Source: JACVRW01 sp034664085
GTDB taxonomy: Bacteria; Actinomycetota; Thermoleophilia; Solirubrobacterales; Thermoleophilaceae
Length of the DNA stretch: 64,000 bases
Assembly (NCBI GenBank): GCA_034664085.1
Contig: JAXDII010000075.1
Coordinates: 22,865 to 86,864, forward strand
Direction: 5' to 3'
Part shown: piece after piece, positions 33,679 through 42,513 of the stretch
How the letters are laid out: every line of letters starts with the position of its first letter
Numbering within the stretch: the stretch's first letter is position 1
Program-made: the position numbers and the translations under genes
The notes under the pieces: generated by a model
Databases searched by the model: none
Told to the model about the DNA's origin: nothing
What the model saw: the letters and a program-made list of their open reading frames with translations, nothing else

Positions 33679-36600
33679 ATGCCTGACCTCCTGGACGGCC
33701 TGAACGCGAACCAGCGGGCCGTCGTCACACATCCCGGCGGGCCGCTGCTGGTCGTGGCCGGTGCCGGCACCGGCAAGACCCGCACCCTCACCGGCCGCTT
33801 CGCCTGGCTCGTCGAGCAGGGCACCCCCGCGGACTGCATCCTGGCCCTGACCTTCTCGAGCCCCGCCGCCGCGGAGATGCGCGAGCGCCTCGAGACGCTC
33901 CTCGACGCGCCGTACGAGGAGCTGAACGTCTCCACGTTCCACGCGTTCTGCGTGAAGCTGCTGCGCGACGAGGCGCTCGAGGCGGGTGTTGACCCGTTCT
34001 TCTCGCCGGTCACGCCCGCCGACCGGCTGGCCCTGCTGCTGGAGCGCATCCACGACCTGACGCTGCGCCACCACGAGATCCGCGGCAACCCGGCTCCGCT
34101 GCTGGCGAGCTTCGTCTCGCGCATCGACCGGCTGAAGGACGAGCTGATCTCCGCGGAGGAGCTGCTGGCCTGGGCGCAGGGGCTGCCCGCCGACACCGAC
34201 GCCGAGCGCGCCCACGCGGCCCGGGAGCAGGAGTTCGCGCGCCTCTACGCCGACCACGACCGCCTGCTCGCGGAGCGCGGCGCGCTCGACTTCGGCGACC
34301 TGATCGTGCGCGCCTTCCGGCTGCTGCACGAGCGTCCGCACGTGCGCGAGCGCACCGCCCGGCGCTTCCGCCACGTGCTCGTCGACGAGTACCAGGACAC
34401 GAACTTCGCCCAGGGCATGCTGCTGCGGCTGCTGGTCGAGGAGCACGCGAACGTCACGGTCGTCGGCGACGACGACCAGGCGATCTACCGCTTCCGCGGG
34501 GCGTCGCAGAAGAACCTCGTCGAGTTCGAGCGCGAGCTGCCGGACGTCACGCGGATCAAGCTCGAGCGCAACTTCCGCTCCGGCCGCCGCATCCTGGACG
34601 CCGCGACCGCCGTGGTCGCCCCGATCGAGGCGCGCCTGCCGAAGAAGCTCGCCGGCGCCAGCGGCGGCCGCGTGCGCTTCTGGCGCTGCCGCTCGGAGCG
34701 CGCCCAGTCGCAGGCGGTGGCCGCAGAGGCCGAGCGGCTGATCGCCGGCGGGGTCGCGCCCGAGGAGATCTGCGTGCTGGTGCGCTCGGTCAAGACCGAG
34801 GGGTCGGTGGTGGCGGCGGCGCTCGAGGAGCGCGCCATCCCGTTCCGGACCCGCGGCGCCGCCGCGTACTTCCAGCGCGCCGAGGTGCGCGACGTGCTGG
34901 CCTGGCTGCGCGCGCTGGCCGACCCGGGCGACTCAGGCGCGGTCGTGCGCGCGCTCAGCCGGCCGCCGATCGAGCTGCGCTCGGTGGACGTGGCGCGCCT
35001 GACCCAGCTGGCGCGGCGGCGCAAGCTCGACATGCCGTCGGCGGTGGCGGCGGCGCTGGAGGGCCCGCAGCTCTCCGAGGAGGGCCGCGACCGCGCGCGC
35101 GCCTTCCTGCGGCTCTACCGCTCCGCCTCCGGCGCGTTCGAGGACCGCCGCCCGGATGCCTTCGTGATGCGCCTGATCGAGCGCATCGGGCTGCGCCGCC
35201 AGCAGGTCTTCGCCACGCACGCCGACACGGTCGAGCGGCTGCGCAACATCGCCAAGCTGCCCGAGCTGGCCACCGCCTACATGCGCCGGGAGCCGCAGGC
35301 GACCGCCCGCGAGTTCGCCCGCTACCTGGCGGCGGTCGCGGAGTCCGGGCTGCGCGAGGAGGAGGCGGTCGACCAGGCTTCGGCGCCCGCCGTGTCGGTG
35401 ATGACGATGCACGCGGCCAAGGGACTCGAGTTCGACCACGTCTTCGTGCTGGGTCTGTCCGCCGGGGCCATGCCCGGTCCCTACCGCGCGCCCGTCGGCG
35501 ACGTGCCGGACGAGCTGCTCAAGGAGCGCCTCGACCCCGAGCCGGCGCAGCAGACGCACGAGGCGGAGATGCGCCGCCTGCTGCACGTGGCCATGACGCG
35601 GGCGCGCAAGGGGCTCGTGCTGGCCTGGGCGGAGGCGGGCCCGCCCGGCACGACACCGCGCCCGTCGCCGTTCTACGAGGAGGCGCGCGCGGCGCTGGAG
35701 TTCGAGGAGGAGGTGTTCGAGGAGGAGCTGTTCGGCCCCGCCGAGGGCCTGCACTCGACCTTCCGCATCATGCGCGACGAGCTGCTCGACACGGTCGCGC
35801 GCGTCGGCGGCCGGCTGGGCGAGATGCGGCTCGACACCTACCTCGACGTCGATCAGGCGGTGTCGCGCTACCTCGAGCTGATCAAGGTGGCGGCGCTGAT
35901 CGAGCGCGCCCGCGAGGGCCAGCCGCTCGAGACGGCGCTCCCCGAGGTGAACGAGATCCTGGCCCAGTGCGCCACGACGGAGCAGCGCGAGATCTTCGAG
36001 GAGTCCGGGCTGGACGGCTGGCTGCGCGACACCGGGCGCGATCCCGCCGAGAGCCCGTCCCGCTCGCAGAACGGCTCGGACGCGTCGCTGGACCCGTTCA
36101 TCCCGCGCCGCGGCCGCGGCCTGATGCTGTCGGCCTCCGACATCGAGACCTACCGGATCTGCCCGCTCAAGTACAAGTTCGCGCGCGTCTTCCGGATCCC
36201 GCAGGAGCCGACCATCCACCAGCGCTTCGGGATCGTCGTGCACCAGGTGCTGGAGCGCTTCCACAACGAGCCCAGCCCGTCGCTCGAGCGCCTCCGGGAG
36301 CTGTTCGAGATCTCGTGGCGGCGCTCCGGCTTCGGCGACTCCGACGACGAGCTGCAGTTCCGCGAGCGGGCGGTGGCCTCGCTCGAGCGCTACTGGCGCC
36401 TCGATCACGAGTCCGAGGCCGAGCCGGTCTGGTTCGAGCGCTCCTTCGCCTTCAAGCTCGGCCCGCACCTGCTGCGCGGCCGCGTCGACCGCGTCGACCG
36501 GCACCCGGACGGCTCGTTCGAGCTGATCGACTACAAGACCGGCAAGGCGAAGACCGAGGAGGACCTGCGCGAGGACGTGCAGCTCTCGCTCTACCAGATG

Positions 36601-36828
36601 GGTGCGCGCGAGTCGTGGAACCTCCAGACCTCGGCGCAGAGCTACTTCTACGTGCTGACCGGCGAGAAGGTGCCCGTCGAGCACTCGGCGGAGGAGCTGG
36701 AGCGCGTCAAGGCCACGGTCGCCGACATCGCGGGCGGGATCCTCAAGCAGCGCTTCGAGCCGACGCCCTCGCCGGACATCTGCCGCTTCTGCGACTACCG
36801 CATCATCTGTCCAGCGGCAGAGAAGTGA
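33679..36828 (+). CDS. UvrD/PcrA-like helicase fused to Fe-S PD-(D/E)XK nuclease
   Basis: 1049 aa recombination/repair machine. The SF1A helicase (about 1-660) has Walker A GAGTGKT (28-34), VDEYQD (235-240), GDDDQAIYRFRGA, NFRS, MTMHAAKGLEFDHVF and VAMTRARKGL. The C-terminal RecB/AddB-type nuclease has D937 and D951-x-K953 (LIDYKTGKA). Cysteines C828, C1035, C1038 and C1044 fit the AddB 'iron-staple' 4Fe-4S site. It resembles AdnA/AdnB-AddB subunits but appears alone here. TATCCT eight bases before the ATG suggests a leaderless mRNA. Confidence 0.92.
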   Translation: MPDLLDGLNANQRAVVTHPGGPLLVVAGAGTGKTRTLTGRFAWLVEQGTPADCILALTFSSPAAAEMRERLETLLDAPYEELNVSTFHAFCVKLLRDEALEAGVDPFFSPVTPADRLALLLERIHDLTLRHHEIRGNPAPLLASFVSRIDRLKDELISAEELLAWAQGLPADTDAERAHAAREQEFARLYADHDRLLAERGALDFGDLIVRAFRLLHERPHVRERTARRFRHVLVDEYQDTNFAQGMLLRLLVEEHANVTVVGDDDQAIYRFRGASQKNLVEFERELPDVTRIKLERNFRSGRRILDAATAVVAPIEARLPKKLAGASGGRVRFWRCRSERAQSQAVAAEAERLIAGGVAPEEICVLVRSVKTEGSVVAAALEERAIPFRTRGAAAYFQRAEVRDVLAWLRALADPGDSGAVVRALSRPPIELRSVDVARLTQLARRRKLDMPSAVAAALEGPQLSEEGRDRARAFLRLYRSASGAFEDRRPDAFVMRLIERIGLRRQQVFATHADTVERLRNIAKLPELATAYMRREPQATAREFARYLAAVAESGLREEEAVDQASAPAVSVMTMHAAKGLEFDHVFVLGLSAGAMPGPYRAPVGDVPDELLKERLDPEPAQQTHEAEMRRLLHVAMTRARKGLVLAWAEAGPPGTTPRPSPFYEEARAALEFEEEVFEEELFGPAEGLHSTFRIMRDELLDTVARVGGRLGEMRLDTYLDVDQAVSRYLELIKVAALIERAREGQPLETALPEVNEILAQCATTEQREIFEESGLDGWLRDTGRDPAESPSRSQNGSDASLDPFIPRRGRGLMLSASDIETYRICPLKYKFARVFRIPQEPTIHQRFGIVVHQVLERFHNEPSPSLERLRELFEISWRRSGFGDSDDELQFRERAVASLERYWRLDHESEAEPVWFERSFAFKLGPHLLRGRVDRVDRHPDGSFELIDYKTGKAKTEEDLREDVQLSLYQMGARESWNLQTSAQSYFYVLTGEKVPVEHSAEELERVKATVADIAGGILKQRFEPTPSPDICRFCDYRIICPAAEK

Positions 36829-36863
36829 GGTTTCCGACCGACTCACAGGGGAACCTGGGGGCC

Positions 36864-37070
36864 ATGACGATTGGAACGTCTCTCTTCCTGATCGCGGTTG
36901 GAGCGATCCTGCGCTACGCCGTCGAGGCGACCGTGGCTGGCGTGGACATCCAGACGGCCGGCCTGATCCTGATGATTATCGGCGTCGTCGGCCTCGTGAT
37001 CGGGCTCTTCCTCGTTACCCAGGCCCGCGCCGACGACCGGCCCCTCGCGGACGACCCGCGCTACCGATGA
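36864..37070 (+). CDS. DUF6458 small membrane protein
   Basis: 68 aa with two hydrophobic segments (about 3-20 and 31-52) joined by VEATVAGVDIQTAG and a polar C-terminus. The SLFLIAVGAILRYAVEA and LILMIIGVVGLVIGL pattern matches the widespread actinobacterial DUF6458 family of unknown role. It lies 35 bases after the helicase; GGGGAACCTGGGGG is an atypical ribosome-binding site. Confidence 0.8.
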   Translation: MTIGTSLFLIAVGAILRYAVEATVAGVDIQTAGLILMIIGVVGLVIGLFLVTQARADDRPLADDPRYR

Positions 37071-37074
37071 CCAT

Positions 37075-37112
37075 TCGGGGGCTCGCGCCCCCGGCCCCCG
37101 CTGATTCCTGGC
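37075..37112. repeat. copy of the GC-rich palindrome between convergent genes
   Basis: CGGGGGC-TCGC-GCCCCCG (one arm base lost) followed by GCCCCCGCTGATTCCTGGC, matching the copies near groES. It starts a few bases after the stop at 37070 and ends seven bases before the stop of the opposite gene, so it may terminate both. Confidence 0.75.
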
Positions 37113-37119
37113 AGGCCGC

Positions 37120-37992
37120 CTAGCTCTCGGGGCCGCGCTGGCGCAGGAAGCGCTGGAAGTCGCGCGCGATCGTGTCCGCTGAGGGCAGGTCGGCCTCGAC
37201 GGGAGCGTCGGCCTCGACCTCGTCTATCGCCGTCTCCAGCCGCTCCACGAAGGCCTTCACCTCGGGATCGCTCGCCACCGCGGCGCTGACCTGGCGCTCG
37301 TAGTCCTCGGCGGCGCTCTCGAGCTCGCCCGCGTCGACCACCACGCCGGCGATGCCCTCGAACGCGCGCACCAGCGCCAGGGCCACCTTGGGGTTGGGTG
37401 CGGCCGCGACGTAGTGCGGCACCGACGCCCACAGGCTGGCCGACGGAATGCCGGCCTTGGCGAAAGTGCTGTGCAGCACCCCCACGATGCCCGTGGGGCC
37501 CTCGTAGCTCGTGTGCTGGAAGCCGAGCCGGTCGACCATCGAGCGCTCGGAGGCGAGCCCCGTGATCGACACCGGCCGGGTGTGCGGCACGTCGGCGAGC
37601 AGGGCGCCCAGGGTGATCACCATGCGCACGTCGAGTTCGCGCGCGGTCGCCACCAGGTTGGCGGTGTAGCGGCGCCAGCGCAGCGACGGCTCGGTGGCCT
37701 GGAGCATCACGAGGTCGCCCTCGGCGCCCGGCACGGCGGCCGCGGAGATCGTGGAGGTGGGCCAGTCGATCTCGCGCGTCACGCCTTCCGTGAGCCGCAC
37801 GGTCGGGCGCACCGCGGTGAAGTCGAAGAACTCCTCCGGGTCGATCGACGCGACCTCCTCGGCGTCGAAGCTGCCGCGAATGAACGACACCGCCGCGGAG
37901 GCCGCCTCGCCGGCGTCGTTCCACCCGTTGAACGCGCAGACCATGACTGGCTTGCGCAGCGAGGGACGACCATTCCAGATCACGTCCTGCAT
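37120..37992 (-). CDS. PAC2-family (proteasome assembly chaperone-like) protein
   Basis: 290 aa. CAFNGWNDAGEAASAAVSFI, the central ARELDVRMVITLGALLADVPHTRP and GLPxxSLWASVPHYVA-type segments identify the PAC2 family found next to proteasome genes in some actinobacteria. No proteasome genes are in this window. It may act as an assembly chaperone, but this is unverified. TACGGT lies eight bases before the ATG, overlapping a possible GGAGAGAG ribosome-binding site. Confidence 0.88.
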   Translation of the reverse strand: MQDVIWNGRPSLRKPVMVCAFNGWNDAGEAASAAVSFIRGSFDAEEVASIDPEEFFDFTAVRPTVRLTEGVTREIDWPTSTISAAAVPGAEGDLVMLQATEPSLRWRRYTANLVATARELDVRMVITLGALLADVPHTRPVSITGLASERSMVDRLGFQHTSYEGPTGIVGVLHSTFAKAGIPSASLWASVPHYVAAAPNPKVALALVRAFEGIAGVVVDAGELESAAEDYERQVSAAVASDPEVKAFVERLETAIDEVEADAPVEADLPSADTIARDFQRFLRQRGPES

Positions 37993-38042
37993 CTCTCTCC
38001 ACCGTACCCGACCGCGTCCGGTCCACCCATCACGATGGATGA

Positions 38043-38930
38043 GTGGTCACCGTGGAGCAGGCGCCGACGATCGCGGAGCTGCGCGCGAGCAGCGAGGTCG
38101 AGGGGGTCTTCGCGTGCACGCGCAAGGACCGCCTCACCGCCCGCAGCGGCACGCCGTACCTGGCGGTCGAGCTGCGCGACCGCTCCGGCGCGATCCAGGC
38201 GCGGGCCTTCCGCGACGCCGACTTCCTCGCCGGCCAGTTCGAGCGCGGCGACCTCGTGGCAGTCAGCGGACGCGTGGAGCGCTTCCGCGACGAGCTCCAG
38301 GTGGAGCTGCGCTCGATCAAGCGCGCGGAGGCCGCCGATCCCGCCGCGTTCCTGCCGACCGCCTACCGCGACCTCGAAGAGCTCGACGGCTTCCTGGAGC
38401 ACCTCGCCCGCGAGGTCTACGACCCCCACTTGCGGGCGCTGCTCGACGCCTTCCTGGGCGACCAGGCGTTCCGCGCGGAGCTGCGCCGAGCGCCCTGCAC
38501 GCGCGCCGGACACCACGCCTACCTGGGCGGGCTGATCGAGCACACCGTGGCCGTCGGCACGCTGGCACTCGAGGCCTGCGTGCTGCACCCGCGGCTGAAC
38601 TCGGACCTGTTGATCACCGCGGCGCTGCTGCACGACATCGGCAAGATCCGCGAGTTCGACCTGGGCGCCGAGATCGCGCTGAGCGAGGCCGGGGCTCTGG
38701 TCGGCCACGTCACGCTCGGGCAGCAGATGATCGTCGAGCGGGCCGCGCGGCTCGATGGCTTCCCCGACGAGAAGCTGCACGGACTCTTGCATTGCGTGCT
38801 CGCCCACCACGGCGCCGACGCACTGCCGGGCAAGCGCTTCCGTTCCGCTGAGGCACTGGCACTTCAGCGCCTGAACGCTCTCGATGCGGCCGTCAAGGGC
38901 GCGCTCGAGCACGGTTTAGAGCGGCCCTAG
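38043..38930 (+). CDS. OB-fold plus HD-domain phosphohydrolase (YhaM-like)
   Basis: 295 aa. An OB-fold nucleic-acid-binding domain (about 15-95, LAVELRDRSGAIQARAF) is followed by an HD domain (about 140-290) with HHAYLGGLIEHTVAV, LLHDIGKIREF and CVLAHHG. This is the arrangement of YhaM/CBF1 3'-5' exoribonucleases. GTG start at 38043; no Shine-Dalgarno is evident. Confidence 0.87.
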   Translation: MVTVEQAPTIAELRASSEVEGVFACTRKDRLTARSGTPYLAVELRDRSGAIQARAFRDADFLAGQFERGDLVAVSGRVERFRDELQVELRSIKRAEAADPAAFLPTAYRDLEELDGFLEHLAREVYDPHLRALLDAFLGDQAFRAELRRAPCTRAGHHAYLGGLIEHTVAVGTLALEACVLHPRLNSDLLITAALLHDIGKIREFDLGAEIALSEAGALVGHVTLGQQMIVERAARLDGFPDEKLHGLLHCVLAHHGADALPGKRFRSAEALALQRLNALDAAVKGALEHGLERP

Positions 38931-39006
38931 CCCCGCTCGACGCATGTCCGACCGGCGTGGGCGGCCGGTCGTGTGACGGGTGCGCGGAACCGACCGAGTT
39001 AGGTAC

Positions 39007-42000
39007 GTGTCCGAAGACCCCACGGCAACCGTCGCCTCCCCCTCATCGGAGGCCGTCGAAGAGCTGCTGCGCCAGCTCGTGGACGCCCGCTTCGTGCTCA
39101 CGGACCGCGAAGGGGCGGTCACCCGCTGGGGCCGGCCGGCGGAGGAGCTGTTCGGCTGGCCGGCTGAGCGCGTGCTCGGCCGCCTGCTCGCGGACACGCT
39201 GAGCATCGGCGAGGCGCTGCCCGACGGCGGCGGCGAGGTCGAGACCTACGCCATGCGCAAGGACGGGCGCGAGCTCGAGGTCGCGCTGACGCTCGTGCCG
39301 GTGAGCATGAGCCAGAGCCTGGAGTTCAACGGCTTCCTGGAGGCGCTCGAGATCGCCGCGCCGCGCGGCAACGCGCTTGCGCAGCTCCAGCGCAGCCACA
39401 ACACCGTCGTCGAGTGGATCCACGCCGCGATCGCCGGCAGGGCCCACCTCGAGGAGGACGTCCTCAGCGCCGGCACGATCGTCGCGTTCCGTGCGCTCGG
39501 CGTGCCGCCGCCGCTGCCGCCCGGCGAGGACGAAGGCGAGCCCGACGCCGCGTCGTCCGTCCGCGGGCAGGTCGCTGTGGAGGCGGCGCTCGGCCGCGCG
39601 GAGGACATCGAGCTGGTGCTCGAGCAGACCGCCGCCCAGCTGGCGGAGGCGCGCGCCGAGGCCGATGCCGCACGCACCGAGGCCGCCGAGGCGAGCGCGC
39701 GGCTGGCCGAGCTGGAGCAGGCGGGCACCCGGCTCGAATCGGGCCTCGCCGATGCACGCCGGGCGCTCGACGAGATGCGCACGCAGGTGGACGGCCTGGG
39801 CGCGGGGCTGGAGCAGACGCTCAGCTCCGGCGTGGACGAGGAGCGCGAGGAGCGCGAGCGGCTGCGCAGCGAGCTCGACGCCGTCCGCACTGCGGTCAAC
39901 GGCATGCGCCGCGACCTGGCGGGCGCCCCCCAGGTCCAGGAGCGCCTCAATGACCAGATCGAGCAGACCAAGGAGAAGGTGGGCGCGCTCGAGGTCGCGC
40001 TCTCCGAGGACCGCGGCCTCGGAGAGTGGGTCGACGAAGTGGGCGCCCGCATGGCCTCGCTGGAGGCGGCGCTGGCGCAGACCGCCGCGGCGGAGTCCGT
40101 GGCGCAGGCCGCCGGCGCGGTCCGCGCGGAGCTCGCCGATGCCCAGGCCCGGATCGAGCGGATCGACGCGGAGCGCGCGAGCGAGCGTGAGCAGCTCGAG
40201 CAGGAGCTGCGCGCGACGCGCGAGGTCCTCGAGCGGGAGCTGGCCGCCACGCGGAAGCGGCTCGGGACGATCGAGGACGAGCGCTCCGCCGAGCGCACGC
40301 GCCTGGAGGGCGAGCTGGGGGCGACCCGCGAACGGCTCGAGGCGCTGGCCGAGCACGGCGAGCGGGCGGCGGGCGAGCTGGCCCGGAAGTCCGAGCTGGC
40401 CGACACGCGGAGCCGCGTCGAGGCGCTGGAGAGCTCGCTCGCGGGGGATCGCGACGTGCTCGAGGTGCAGCTCGCATTCGCGCGCGAGCGGCTGGAGGAG
40501 CTCGCAGGAGAGCGCGGGCGCGGCACCGAGACGCTGGTGGACCAGCTCGCCGAGACGCGCGCACGGCTCCAGGAGCTCGAGCGCGCGGGCGAGGAGGAGC
40601 GCCGCGGGCTGGCCGTGGCGCAGGCTGCCGCGGGCGCCGAGCTGCGTACAGAGCTGGACGAGCTGCGCGGGCGTGTCGCGGAGCTCGGCGAGGGTGCCGC
40701 CGCCACCGCGCAGACTCGGCGGGAGCTGGAGGAGACGCGCTCGCTGGTGGAGGGCCTCGGCGCCCGCATCGAGCAGGTGCAGGTGGACGCCGTCGGCGAC
40801 GACGAGGCGCGCCGCATGCTCAGCAGCCTCAGCGAGGAGCTTGCCGCGCTGCGCGCCGGCGCCGCGGAGGACGCGGGCGACACGGCCGAGCTGCGCGAGC
40901 TCGCCGAGCAGGTGCGCGCCGGCGCCGACGCGGCGCGCGAGGCCCAGTCCACCGTCGAGCGGCTGGCCCAGCACGCGGACGAGGCGGTCGAGCTGGCCCG
41001 CAGCCACTCGACCGAGGCCGCAGACGCTGCCGGGACGGCGTACGAGCGCGCCACGCGCGCCGAGCAGGCGATCGACGCGGCGGAGAGCGAGGCGAGCCGC
41101 GCCGAGCGGATCGCCCGCGAGCTGAGCGAGCGCGCCCAGGAGTACGGCGACGGGGCCGCCGAGCGCGAGGAGCTGGACCGGCTGCGGGCCGAGGCCGAGC
41201 GCGCCGAGGCCGAGGCGCGGGCGACGCTCGCCCGCATCGCGGGCGAGGCCGCACGCGCTCAGGAGCTGGCAAGCGGCACGATCGCCGCGATCGACTCGCG
41301 CGCTGCCGAGGTGACCGAGGCGCTGGCCGCGATCGACGCCGGCGCCGCCCAGGCCCGCGAAGCCGCCGGCGCCGCAGCCGGGCAGGCGGCGCAGGCCACC
41401 CGCGACGCCGGCGAGGCGCTCGCCGCAGCCGAGGCGGCCGCCGGGCGAGTGGACGACCGCGCCGCACAGATCGAGGCCCACGCCCAGCGCGCGGAGCAGG
41501 CCGCCGCACGAGCCGCCGAGGAGGCTGACACCCGGGCGCGCCAGTCAGACGAGCGGCTGGCGGAGGCCGAGCGCCGGGCGCGGGAAGCCGACGAGCGCCG
41601 CACGCGCGAGTCCCAGGAGCGCACCGCCGAGTTGGGACGGCTCGCCGGTCGGGCCGAGGAGGCGGCGAGCGCCGCCGAGGACCAGGCCTCGCGCTCCGCC
41701 GGCTCCGCCGCCGCCGCCGGCGAGGGCGCAGCACGCGCCGACCGGGCCGCGACCGCCGCCGGCGAAGGCGCAGCACGCGCTCAGACCGCCGCGGCCTCCG
41801 CGGAGGCTCACGCCGGCCAGGCCCGGGAAGCATCCGCGGGCGCCGAGGAGGCGGCCGTCGGCGCCGAGCGCCACGCCGGCCGCGCCGGCGAGCACGCAGC
41901 TGCCGCCGAGACCAGCGCCCAGCGCATGGCCGCGGCCGTGGAGGCGGCGGAGCGCCGAGCCGCCCAAGCCGAGCAGGCCGCCGCGGCGGCGGCCGAGGCC

Positions 42001-42507
42001 GCTGCGCTGGCCCGCCAGTCCGCCGAGGAGGCCGGCGCCGATGCCGCCGCGGTGCGCGAGGTCGTGGAGCAGGCCGAGCAGCAGCGCGCGCTCGAGCAGC
42101 CGGTGGCTGCGGAGGCGGGCGTCAACGGCGGGCGCGGCCTCCTGTTCACCGGAATTGGCGCGACCGGCGTCCACCCGATGCGGCCCGGCTTCGACGACGC
42201 ACCCAACCCGATCGCGCGGATCGGCCTGGACGGGCACTTCCGCGAGATCAACCAGGCGTTCGTGGACCTCGTCGGCCACTCGGAGGCCGAGTTCAAGGCG
42301 GCCACCTGGCCGCCCGTGATGGACCGCGCGAACCTGCCGAAGCACCGAGAGCAGGTCGAGCAGATGCTGAAGGGGCTGATCGAGTCGGCCGAGGTCAACA
42401 CCGGCTACGTCCACGCCCAAGGCCTGGCCGTGCCGGTGGCGGGCCGCATCTCGCTCGTCAAGAACGGCGACGAGGCGGACCACTTCCTGCTCGAAGTCCG
42501 GAACTGA
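39007..42507 (+). CDS. giant PAS - coiled coil - PAS cytoplasmic protein
   Basis: 1166 aa (or 1175 from GTG 38980). Residues about 25-130 form a PAS-like sensor (FVLTDREGAVTRWGRPAEELFGW). About 800-850 residues of almost pure Ala/Glu/Arg heptad coiled coil follow, shifting from EQL/REL-type to AEQAAAxA-type repeats after about residue 650. The C-terminus (about 1065-1166) is a second PAS domain (ARIGLDGHFREINQAFVDLVGHSEAEF). There is no membrane segment, kinase, GGDEF or methyl-accepting domain. The family is not one I recognise; a filament- or pole-forming scaffold with sensory ends is a reasonable guess. Confidence 0.8.
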   Translation: MSEDPTATVASPSSEAVEELLRQLVDARFVLTDREGAVTRWGRPAEELFGWPAERVLGRLLADTLSIGEALPDGGGEVETYAMRKDGRELEVALTLVPVSMSQSLEFNGFLEALEIAAPRGNALAQLQRSHNTVVEWIHAAIAGRAHLEEDVLSAGTIVAFRALGVPPPLPPGEDEGEPDAASSVRGQVAVEAALGRAEDIELVLEQTAAQLAEARAEADAARTEAAEASARLAELEQAGTRLESGLADARRALDEMRTQVDGLGAGLEQTLSSGVDEEREERERLRSELDAVRTAVNGMRRDLAGAPQVQERLNDQIEQTKEKVGALEVALSEDRGLGEWVDEVGARMASLEAALAQTAAAESVAQAAGAVRAELADAQARIERIDAERASEREQLEQELRATREVLERELAATRKRLGTIEDERSAERTRLEGELGATRERLEALAEHGERAAGELARKSELADTRSRVEALESSLAGDRDVLEVQLAFARERLEELAGERGRGTETLVDQLAETRARLQELERAGEEERRGLAVAQAAAGAELRTELDELRGRVAELGEGAAATAQTRRELEETRSLVEGLGARIEQVQVDAVGDDEARRMLSSLSEELAALRAGAAEDAGDTAELRELAEQVRAGADAAREAQSTVERLAQHADEAVELARSHSTEAADAAGTAYERATRAEQAIDAAESEASRAERIARELSERAQEYGDGAAEREELDRLRAEAERAEAEARATLARIAGEAARAQELASGTIAAIDSRAAEVTEALAAIDAGAAQAREAAGAAAGQAAQATRDAGEALAAAEAAAGRVDDRAAQIEAHAQRAEQAAARAAEEADTRARQSDERLAEAERRAREADERRTRESQERTAELGRLAGRAEEAASAAEDQASRSAGSAAAAGEGAARADRAATAAGEGAARAQTAAASAEAHAGQAREASAGAEEAAVGAERHAGRAGEHAAAAETSAQRMAAAVEAAERRAAQAEQAAAAAAEAAALARQSAEEAGADAAAVREVVEQAEQQRALEQPVAAEAGVNGGRGLLFTGIGATGVHPMRPGFDDAPNPIARIGLDGHFREINQAFVDLVGHSEAEFKAATWPPVMDRANLPKHREQVEQMLKGLIESAEVNTGYVHAQGLAVPVAGRISLVKNGDEADHFLLEVRN
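41713..41780 (+). repeat. 42-bp tandem duplication inside the coiled coil
   Basis: A 26-base segment at 41713-41738 recurs at 41755-41780 with one mismatch, a 42-base (14-residue, two-heptad) period encoding AGEGAARA. It suggests growth of the coil by slippage duplication. Confidence 0.7.
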
Positions 42508-42513
42508 GCGGCG

